A DNA stretch of 64,000 bases from Pseudomonadota bacterium (lineage in GTDB: Bacteria > Pseudomonadota > Alphaproteobacteria > Rhizobiales > Xanthobacteraceae). The DNA lies in the NCBI GenBank assembly GCA_023404675.1, contig JAEYAW010000038.1, forward strand, positions 25,733 through 89,732. Reading direction: 5' to 3'. Position numbers and translations under genes: made by a program. The notes under the pieces are model-generated. The model was not told the origin of the DNA, made no database searches, and worked only from the letters and a program-made list of their open reading frames with translations. Below are positions 58,107 through 64,000 of the stretch, piece by piece; positions within the stretch are counted from its first letter, which is position 1, and the number at the start of each line of letters is the position of its first letter.

Positions 58107-59248
58107 CCGAAGACACCAACACGGACACCGCAGCACCGATGCGCCTGCGCGCCGAACCGCCGCGCGTGACGCGGCTCTCCCGCAAGATGCTGGCAGGCGT
58201 CGGCGCCGTTGCGCTTCTCGGCATCGGCGGGGCGCTGATCTATGCACTCCAGACCCGCGACATGAGTGGGGGCGGCGAAGAACTCTATTCGACCGAGAAC
58301 CGTCCCACGGCCGACGGCCTGTCCGGCCTGCCGCGTGACTATACCGGCCCGGTCCTGGGACCGGCATTACCGGGCGACCTGGGCGGCCCGATCCTCGACG
58401 CGCAGAACCGGGGCCAGCCGGTCGCGCCGCCCGTCATGGCGACGCCCGCGGTCGATCCCGAGGAACAGCGCCGTCTCGCCGAGGAAGAAGCCGCGCGTCT
58501 CAGCCGCGTCTTTTTCCAGACCGCGCCGGGAACGGGGACCGCTGCCGGTGGGGTCAATCCGAGCCTTGCCGGGCTTGGCCTTGGCGCGCAGCCCGGCGCA
58601 ACCGGCACGCAGGACCGCCATACCGCCTTCCTTAATGGTCCGGTGGATCGGCAGACGGTCGCCCTCGACCGTATCATGGCTCCGGCATCGCCCTATATTC
58701 TTCAGGCCGGAGCCGTGATCCCGGCCGCGATGATTACCGGCATCCGGTCGGACTTGCCCGGCCAGATCACCGCGCAGGTCACGGAGAACGTCTATGACAG
58801 CCCGACCGGATCGCTGCTGCTGATCCCGCAGGGAACCCGCATCATCGGCCAATACGATGCCGGCGTGACCTTCGGCCAGCGCAGGGTGTTGTTGGTGTGG
58901 AATCGCCTGATCCTGCCCAATGGCCGCTCGATCGTGCTGGAGCGCCAGCCTGGCGCGGACGCCGCCGGCTATGCCGGGCTTGAGGATGGCGTCGATTACC
59001 ACTGGTGGGATCTGATGAAGGCCGCTGGCCTCTCGACGCTTCTCGGCATCGGCACAGAACTGGCAACCGATGACGAGGATCGGCTAATCCGCGCCATCCG
59101 CGACGGGGCGCAGGACACCATCAATCAGGCCGGACAGCAGATCGTCCAGCGCCAGTTGCAGGTCGCGCCGACGCTGACCATCCGACCGGGCTTCCCGGTC
59201 AGGGTCATCGTGACGCGAGATTTAGTGCTCGAACCCTACAGGAGCTGA
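58103..59248 (+). CDS. trbI: TrbI, VirB10-like protein
   Basis: The protein has 381 residues. One membrane helix near residues 31-50 ('GVGAVALLGIGGALIYAL') is followed by a proline-rich periplasmic spacer and the C-terminal barrel domain with 'VIPAAMITGIRSDLPGQITAQVTENVYDS', 'LLIPQGTRIIGQYD' and 'RPGFPVRVIVTRDLVL'. It spans both membranes and gates the channel. Confidence 0.95.
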   Translation: MTEDTNTDTAAPMRLRAEPPRVTRLSRKMLAGVGAVALLGIGGALIYALQTRDMSGGGEELYSTENRPTADGLSGLPRDYTGPVLGPALPGDLGGPILDAQNRGQPVAPPVMATPAVDPEEQRRLAEEEAARLSRVFFQTAPGTGTAAGGVNPSLAGLGLGAQPGATGTQDRHTAFLNGPVDRQTVALDRIMAPASPYILQAGAVIPAAMITGIRSDLPGQITAQVTENVYDSPTGSLLLIPQGTRIIGQYDAGVTFGQRRVLLVWNRLILPNGRSIVLERQPGADAAGYAGLEDGVDYHWWDLMKAAGLSTLLGIGTELATDDEDRLIRAIRDGAQDTINQAGQQIVQRQLQVAPTLTIRPGFPVRVIVTRDLVLEPYRS

Positions 59249-59250
59249 CC

Positions 59251-59478
59251 ATGGCGAAGCTGAAGCTCGGCCCGCTCGCCGACGACAAGCCGGTGAAAGT
59301 CACCATCGAACTACCCGCGCAGCTCAACCGCGATCTCGTCGACTATGGGCGCCTGCTGGCCGAAGGCGGTGCGCCGATTGAACCTGGCAGGCTCATCGTG
59401 CCGATGCTGGAGCGATTCATAGCCACGGATCGCGGGTTCGCGAAAGCAAGACGGGGAAGCGACCGCGCTGGCGGGTGA
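59251..59478 (+). CDS. DUF2274 protein
   Basis: The protein has 75 residues. 'KLKLGPLADDKPVKVTIELPAQLNRDLVDYGRLLAEG' and 'LIVPMLERFIATDRGFAKAR' are the DUF2274 pattern, an RHH-like small protein that closes the trb operon in these ICEs. It begins two bases after trbI. A regulatory role is possible. A GCCTCG/CGAGGC dyad follows at 59481-59494. Confidence 0.9.
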   Translation: MAKLKLGPLADDKPVKVTIELPAQLNRDLVDYGRLLAEGGAPIEPGRLIVPMLERFIATDRGFAKARRGSDRAGG

Positions 59479-59493
59479 GCGCCTCGCACGAGG

Positions 59494-59814
59494 CTATCCC
59501 AACAGCGAGCGTGCGATCAGAAACGCCACGACGCCGACAATCACCGTCAGGAACAGGCTGCGGGAGACTACGCCGGTCAGCGTTGCGGCAAGAGCGGCAA
59601 CGAGTGAGATGCTGATCCCCGATCCGGTGAGTTCGGGCTTGTGGATGAGTTCCGCCGCGACGATCGCCGCCATGATGGAGGCCGGCACGAAGCCGAGCCA
59701 GTCCCGCACGATTTGCGGCATGACGAACCGCGACAGAAGCAGCACCGGAAAAGCCCGCAGGATGATCGTGACGACAGCGGAAAGCCCGATCGCGAGATAG
59801 AGAGAACCGCTCAT
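59494..59814 (-). CDS. azlD: AzlD, branched-chain amino acid exporter small subunit
   Basis: The protein has 106 residues and four membrane helices. 'AVVTIILRAFPVLLLSR' and 'DWLGFVPASIMAAIVAAELI' are the AzlD signature. It overlaps azlC by an ATGA. AzlCD pairs export branched-chain or other amino acids and azaleucine. The pair converges with the trb operon. Confidence 0.93.
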   Translation of the reverse strand: MSGSLYLAIGLSAVVTIILRAFPVLLLSRFVMPQIVRDWLGFVPASIMAAIVAAELIHKPELTGSGISISLVAALAATLTGVVSRSLFLTVIVGVVAFLIARSLLG

Positions 59815-60575
59815 CGGTCATGCTCCTGCGAATGCGAGCGCCGCAGAAGTAGCGTCGAGACGGTCGCAGCGCCCACCGTGGCCAGCAGGACGCCGATATT
59901 GACATCGAGCGTTTGGGAGGTAGCGGCGATCACGGCGACCGAGATCGCGATGGCGACGGTTTCGAGCAGTCGCCGCTGGCTGGCGAACCATGTCATCAGC
60001 AACAGGCCGATGAACATGGCCACAAGGCTGAAGCTCAGACCCTGCGTGAGCGACTCCGGCAGCGAGGCCGCGAGCAGCGCGCCGGCCAGATTGGCCACGA
60101 TCCAGTTGAGCCAGGCGGTGACGTTGAGGCCGAGCATCCAGGCGAACGGCAGCTCGCCGGTGCGGCTGCCATGCTGGGCGGCGACGCCGAACGTCTCGTC
60201 CGTCAGCAGGGCGCCGCTGACGAATTTCTGGAAGGAAGTGGCCCTGGTAAGGTAGATGGCCATATACGAACTCATCAGCACATAGCGCATGTTGATGAGC
60301 ATGACGCCGAGCACGATCGCCAGGACGCCGGCGCCGGCCGCATGGAGCGAGTAGAACATGAACTGCGCCGATCCCGCGTAGAGGAAGACGGCCAGAAGCA
60401 TGATCTCAGGAACCGAGAAGCCGGCCAGCGCGCCGATGGCGCCGGCGGCGAAACCGATGCTCCAGAAACCGAGGATCGTCGGCAGGCAGGCGATGACACC
60501 TTGCCGAAAAAGCTCTAAGGGAAGTTGATCGTGATGGCGGATAGTGGATTTCGCTGAAATATTCTCTGTCATCAT
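59811..60575 (-). CDS. azlC: AzlC, branched-chain amino acid exporter large subunit
   Basis: The protein has 254 residues and seven or eight membrane helices. 'FRQGVIACLPTILGFWSIGFAAGAIGALAGFS', 'LYAGSAQFMF' and 'LINMRYVLMSSYMAIYL' identify AzlC. The ATG at 60575 is the first of two adjacent Met codons; longer upstream extensions run through the divergent promoter and are not credible. It is divergent from an AraC regulator gene across 121 bp. Confidence 0.93.
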   Translation of the reverse strand: MMTENISAKSTIRHHDQLPLELFRQGVIACLPTILGFWSIGFAAGAIGALAGFSVPEIMLLAVFLYAGSAQFMFYSLHAAGAGVLAIVLGVMLINMRYVLMSSYMAIYLTRATSFQKFVSGALLTDETFGVAAQHGSRTGELPFAWMLGLNVTAWLNWIVANLAGALLAASLPESLTQGLSFSLVAMFIGLLLMTWFASQRRLLETVAIAISVAVIAATSQTLDVNIGVLLATVGAATVSTLLLRRSHSQEHDR

Positions 60576-60696
60576 TGGCCGTAGTCTAACGTCTGTTTCA
60601 GCACGTCTTAGTCCGGCACATCGCGAACATGATTGGAGAATCCTGCGCTCGCACCGCCTGTTCGGCGCTGCACGGCAGGCAGGCCGGAAAGAGAGC

Positions 60697-61530
60697 ATGA
60701 CGAGGAAGCGGGACAAGATCAGCTTGTGGAAGGACAGCAGCCTGCCGGACGGGCTTGAACTTCTGCGCGCGTCCTTCTTCGACTACCGATACCCGGCGCA
60801 TTTCCATGAGGAGTTCGTGATCGCCGCCTTCGCACGCGGCGCGCAGCGACACAGCATCGCCGGGCGTGAGGGGGTGGCCAGCGCAGGGTCGATCCTGATT
60901 ATCCCGCCCGGCGAGGTCCAGACTGGCGAGGCGGCGGAACGGGATCGCGGGTGGGAATATTGCGCCTTCTACCCCTCGGCCCGCTTTCTCGAATCCATCG
61001 CCGACGACGTTCTGGGCGGAACCGGACATCTCGATTTCGGTGTTGACCCTATACTCGGTGACGCCGAAGCCACGCGGCACCTTCTGCGTGCTCATGCCAT
61101 CATCGCCGGCACCCCCGATCGCATGGAGAAGGAATGCGCAGCCTATGACGGCTTCGGCGCGATCATCGCCCGTTACGGCCAACGCTCACGGCATGGACGC
61201 CGTTCGCGGATCATCAGGGCCGATATGCGGCGGGCGATCGACTATCTGCAAACGCACTTCGCCGAACCCGTATCCGTCGGCGAGGTGGCGGCCGTCGCGG
61301 GGCTGAGCGAGTATCACTTCATGCGCGTGTTCCGGGCGAGCACCGGACTGTCCGTGCATCGCTACCTGACCCAGATCCGGCTCAACCGGGCGAAGGCGCT
61401 GCTTTCGGTCGGCGTCGGCTCGGCCGAGGCCGCCGTAAGCGTCGGCCTATTCGATCAGAGCCATCTCATTCGCCATTTCCGCCAGCACTATGGCGCGACG
61501 CCGCGCGAGTATGCCGCCGCCTGCTGCTAA
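60697..61530 (+). CDS. AraC-family regulator, divergent from azlCD
   Basis: The protein has 277 residues. An N-terminal cupin ligand domain contains 'YRYPAHFHEEFVIAAFARGAQRHSI' and 'LIIPPGEVQTGEAA'. The C-terminal double HTH has 'EVAAVAGLSEYHFMRVFRASTGLSVHRYL' and 'GLFDQSHLIRHFRQHYGATPREY'. Divergent AraC-AzlCD cassettes are frequent. The ATG at 60697 gives the usual N-terminus. A 52-bp stem-loop repeat begins right after its stop. Confidence 0.93.
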   Translation: MTRKRDKISLWKDSSLPDGLELLRASFFDYRYPAHFHEEFVIAAFARGAQRHSIAGREGVASAGSILIIPPGEVQTGEAAERDRGWEYCAFYPSARFLESIADDVLGGTGHLDFGVDPILGDAEATRHLLRAHAIIAGTPDRMEKECAAYDGFGAIIARYGQRSRHGRRSRIIRADMRRAIDYLQTHFAEPVSVGEVAAVAGLSEYHFMRVFRASTGLSVHRYLTQIRLNRAKALLSVGVGSAEAAVSVGLFDQSHLIRHFRQHYGATPREYAAACC

Positions 61531-61582
61531 GGGGTGCCGCCAACGCATAGGTGCGAATGCGGCACGCTACAGGCCGCCGATC
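61531..61582 (+). repeat. 52-bp stem-loop repeat, copy 2
   Basis: It matches 15862-15913 at 48 of 52 positions. The arms GTGCCGC/GCGGCAC are identical; the four differences are within the loop part. It begins on the base after the AraC stop codon and is 71 bp upstream of the right-end operon. Confidence 0.75.
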
Positions 61583-61652
61583 CCCCTCCATGCTTCGCTT
61601 AATTCCGGGGCTGTTGCGCTCCTGAATCCACCAGCGAAACACGGAGGATTCC

Positions 61653-61967
61653 ATGTGCGCCCAGCGCCGTCGCGCCCAACCAGGCCGCCCCCGACAGCCG
61701 GCCCCCAGAACGCTTCCTGATGATCTCTACGACTATGACGACGATCCCGCGCCGCGCATCAGCCCGGCGCGGGGCAGTCCGCCCCATGTCTTCGACGTGG
61801 AGAAGCTGCCCGTCATCGACGACTGGCCCGACGAAGTGCCAATCACCGAGGCCGAGATTCAAGTGTTCGAGCGCTGGTTCGCCGATGTTTTCGACGAGAT
61901 GTTCGGCTCAGTCGATCTGCCGGAAGACTTGAAAAAGTTATCTTGGTATGATAATGAAAAGCCATAA
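61653..61967 (+). CDS. Small acidic protein at the right end, unknown function
   Basis: The protein has 104 residues. The N-terminal third is basic and proline-rich; the rest is acidic ('LYDYDDDPAPR', 'LPVIDDWPDEVPITEAEIQVF', 'VFDEMFGSVDLPEDLKKL') with two predicted helices. GGAGG before the ATG is a strong ribosome site. I do not recognise the family. Its position beside an HTH protein and the recombinase suggests a role in integration control, but this is an inference. Confidence 0.75.
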   Translation: MCAQRRRAQPGRPRQPAPRTLPDDLYDYDDDPAPRISPARGSPPHVFDVEKLPVIDDWPDEVPITEAEIQVFERWFADVFDEMFGSVDLPEDLKKLSWYDNEKP

Positions 61968-61986
61968 CTGATGATCGAGCTGCGCC

Positions 61987-62373
61987 ATGACGACACTCAA
62001 GGTCGGGATCGCCGAACCCGATGAAATGAAGGCCCGCACCATGCGGATTGCCAGGGGCGAGGAAAAGCCCGCGCCCGGCGATCCGACTGTCTGGTTCGCG
62101 TCCACCATGTCCTTTGCCAAGTTCCTGTCGCCGAGCAATTGCGAATTGCTTCGCGTCATCCATGCGCAGGAACCGGAGTCGCTGGAGGAGCTGGCGCAGA
62201 TTACCGGCCGCGCGAAATCCAACCTCTCACGAACCCTCAAAGCGATGGCCGGCTACGGCCTCGTCCGCATGGAGAAGGGCAAGGGCCTCAAGCTGGTCCC
62301 CAAGGTCGTCCATGACCGCGTGGAACTGGTCCTTCCCCTGATCGAGCCTCGCAAGAAAGGAAGCCGCAAATGA
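61987..62373 (+). CDS. Winged-helix MarR/HVO_A0114-type DNA-binding protein
   Basis: The protein has 128 residues. 'FAKFLSPSNCELLRVIHAQEPESLEELAQITGRAKSNLSRTLKAMAGYGLVRMEKG' is a winged HTH (residues 42-100). This type often serves as an antitoxin or local regulator. Here its stop overlaps the recombinase gene start (ATGA), so it is co-translated with the recombinase and could act as its regulator or directionality partner. Confidence 0.83.
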   Translation: MTTLKVGIAEPDEMKARTMRIARGEEKPAPGDPTVWFASTMSFAKFLSPSNCELLRVIHAQEPESLEELAQITGRAKSNLSRTLKAMAGYGLVRMEKGKGLKLVPKVVHDRVELVLPLIEPRKKGSRK

Positions 62374-64000
62374 ACGCACAATCCCCCAACGTCGCCCTGC
62401 GGGCCGCCCTCTACCTGCGCGTCTCGACCGCCCGTCAGGCCGAGCATGACGTGTCGATCCCAGACCAGCGCAAGCAGGGTGAGGCTTATTGCGCCGCGCG
62501 AGGCTATCAGCTTGTCGAAATCTTTGTAGAGCCGGGCAACACGGCGACCAACGACCGCCGTCCGGAGTTTCAGCGGATGATCGAGGCGGGCACGTCGAAG
62601 CCCACGCCTTTCGACGTGGTGCTGGTTCACAGCTTCTCGCGCTTCTTCCGCGACGCCTTCGACATGGAATATTACTATCGGAAGCTCGCCAAGAATGACG
62701 TCCGGCTCATTTCCATCACGCAGGAGCTGGGGGACGACCCGATACACGACATGATGCGGCGGATCATGTCGTTGTTCGACGAATACCAGTCGAAGGAAAA
62801 CGGCAAGCACGTCACGCGCGCCCTGAAGGAGAATGCCCGGCAAGGCTTCTGGAACGGTTCGTTGCCGCCGATCGGCTACCGGATCGCCGCCGCCGAACAG
62901 CGTGGGGCCAAGACCAAGAAGAAGCTCGAAATCGACCCGTTGCACGCCGACACGATCCGTCTGATCTATCGGCTGGCTCTGGAGGGTCAGGGCGACAGCG
63001 GCCAGATGGGCGTCAAGGCCATCGTCAAGCATCTGAACGCCAAGGGCATCTTCACCCGCGATGGCGGTCGCTGGGGCATCGGCCAGGTCCATCGCGTCCT
63101 CACCCGCCGCACCTATATCGGTGAACATGAATGGGGAAAGCGCAGCAAGCACAACGACCCGCGTTCCCCCGGCGAAATCGTCATTGTCCCGGTGCCCGCC
63201 ATCATCGAGCGGGAGACCTTCGACGCCGTGCAGTCTCTGTTGCAGGCTCGCAACCCCAAAACCGAGTTGCCCGCCCGCGTGGTGATCGGGCCGACCCTGC
63301 TGACCGGCATCTGCTATTGCGGCAACTGCGGCGGCGCCATGACCATCCGCACCGGCAAGAGCGGCCGCTATCGCTACTATGCCTGCTCGATCAAGGCGCG
63401 ACAGGGCGAGACCGGCTGCAAAGGCCGCGCGATCCCCATGGACAAGCTGGACAAGATGGTCGTCAGCCATATCGAGGAACGCTTGCTAGATCCTGGCCGA
63501 CTGGAGGACATGCTTGGCAGCGTCCTCGGCCGTCGTTCGGAGCAGGCCGAACGCCGCCGCGAACACATCGCCTCCTTGCAGCGGCAGGCGACCGAATCGG
63601 AATCGCGTCTCAAGCGGCTCTACGACGCCATCGAGGCTGGGGTCGCCGATCTGGACGACCCGGCGCTCAAGGAGCGGATTGCTGGCCTCAAGGTCATTCG
63701 CGATCAGGCGCGGGTTGATGCAGACCGGGCGCAAGCCTTGCTCGATAACCCCGGTGATGGCGCTCTCAGCCCGGCAATGATCGCGGGGTTTGCACGCCGC
63801 GCACGCGAGCGCATTCGAGGCAGCGAGGGCGGCTATCGGCGGGATCATCTGCGCGCCCTGGCGCAGCGTGTCGAGGTCGCCGACGACGCAATTCGCATCA
63901 TGGGATCTAAGACAGAGCTGCTAAGGACCCTTATTGCGGGCCAAGTGCGGCAATCGGCGGCGATTGGCGTGCCCAGAGGCGGACTGAAGTGGCGGAGAGG
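62370..64000 (+). CDS. Large serine recombinase, 3' end outside window
   Basis: At least 543 residues are encoded and the frame is still open at the right edge. The N-terminal resolvase domain has the nucleophile in 'YLRVSTARQAEHDVSIPDQ' and the catalytic arginines in 'SFSRFFRDAFDMEYY'. The recombinase domain ('GYRIAAAEQRG', 'GKHVTRALKENARQGFW') and a zinc ribbon ('ICYCGNCGGAMTIRTGKSGRYRYYAC', 'TGCKGRAI') follow, then a coiled coil. Such proteins integrate and excise mobile elements without host factors. Whether it is this element's integrase or belongs to a neighbouring insertion cannot be decided without the right flank. Confidence 0.93.
   Translation, partial: MNAQSPNVALRAALYLRVSTARQAEHDVSIPDQRKQGEAYCAARGYQLVEIFVEPGNTATNDRRPEFQRMIEAGTSKPTPFDVVLVHSFSRFFRDAFDMEYYYRKLAKNDVRLISITQELGDDPIHDMMRRIMSLFDEYQSKENGKHVTRALKENARQGFWNGSLPPIGYRIAAAEQRGAKTKKKLEIDPLHADTIRLIYRLALEGQGDSGQMGVKAIVKHLNAKGIFTRDGGRWGIGQVHRVLTRRTYIGEHEWGKRSKHNDPRSPGEIVIVPVPAIIERETFDAVQSLLQARNPKTELPARVVIGPTLLTGICYCGNCGGAMTIRTGKSGRYRYYACSIKARQGETGCKGRAIPMDKLDKMVVSHIEERLLDPGRLEDMLGSVLGRRSEQAERRREHIASLQRQATESESRLKRLYDAIEAGVADLDDPALKERIAGLKVIRDQARVDADRAQALLDNPGDGALSPAMIAGFARRARERIRGSEGGYRRDHLRALAQRVEVADDAIRIMGSKTELLRTLIAGQVRQSAAIGVPRGGLKWRR

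Noticed and set aside
61653..62373. Small acidic protein plus winged-helix protein as a TumE/TumA-type toxin-antitoxin pair
   Set aside because: The winged-helix protein resembles such antitoxins, but the acidic protein shows no DUF6516-like features, so no toxin can be supported.
1..64000. CRISPR array, rRNA or tRNA genes
   Set aside because: No regularly spaced repeat series and no rRNA or complete tRNA sequence was recognised.

Overview
The window is high-GC DNA from an alphaproteobacterium. No taxonomic marker gene is present, so the genus cannot be named. It is the inside of a large integrative and conjugative element (ICE), or a closely related plasmid, of the type that carries repA-parA, a DUF3363 relaxase, VirD4/TraG and a complete trb mating-pair operon. 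Both edges cut genes: a DUF2493 protein on the left and a large serine recombinase on the right.

Backbone. Left end: DUF2493, a small membrane protein and ssb (1-2.4 kb). Control and replication: a DUF6499/DUF2285 regulator that looks frameshifted, a small reverse gene, an AlpA-like HTH protein, repA, parA, a solitary adenine methyltransferase, a small RHH-like protein, DUF2840, a TraF-type S26 peptidase, DUF736, a lytic transglycosylase and the relaxase (14.4-23.7 kb). Coupling: traG, a CopG-type protein and a DUF4160/DUF2442 pair (44.9-48.1 kb). Mating pore: trbB-C-D-E-J-K-L-F-G-I plus DUF2274 (49.9-59.5 kb). Right end: a small acidic protein, an HTH protein and the recombinase (61.6-64 kb). 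Most backbone genes overlap by 1-4 bases.

Cargo sits in four gaps of this backbone. (1) 2.4-13.9 kb: a PQQ glucose-type dehydrogenase with a LysR gene, and a leftward aromatic/quinone detoxification run (phenolic acid decarboxylase, esterase, QorB-like reductase, DoxX, VOC, SDR, glutathionyl-hydroquinone-reductase-like protein fused to DUF2218, alpha/beta hydrolase) with a divergent LysR regulator. (2) 23.7-44.7 kb: first a 10-kb block bracketed by two copies of the relaxase 3' end, then a patchwork of TetR/LysR regulators, beta-hydroxyacid-dehydrogenase-type oxidoreductases, three MFS exporters, a DJ-1/PfpI protein and a YbaK deacylase. (3) 48.1-49.7 kb: a LysE exporter with its LysR regulator. 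(4) 59.5-61.5 kb: azlCD with an AraC regulator.

The main discovery is the 10-kb block. Genes at 26.1-33.7 kb encode a YqcI/YcgG protein, a cysteine-synthase homologue, a MetX-type acyltransferase, an SDR, a DapF-like epimerase, an ATP-grasp enzyme, an arginase homologue and an EamA exporter. These are the counterparts of DcsA, DcsD, DcsE, DcsC, DcsG, DcsB and a DcsJ-like exporter, that is, every enzymatic step from L-serine and L-arginine to the antibiotic D-cycloserine. A divergent MocR regulator, itself a PLP protein and so a plausible D-cycloserine sensor, shares a 12-bp motif with the exporter promoter. A self-contained D-cycloserine pathway on a mobile element of a Gram-negative bacterium is the best candidate here for an undescribed system.

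Other structures of note: an origin-like array inside the 3' end of repA; a 148-nt multibranched inverted-repeat structure at 15.6-15.7 kb; a 52-bp stem-loop repeat at 15.86 and 61.53 kb; and a 26-bp repeat upstream of both traG and trbB. All names and functions come from reading the sequence against remembered family features. No database search was run.
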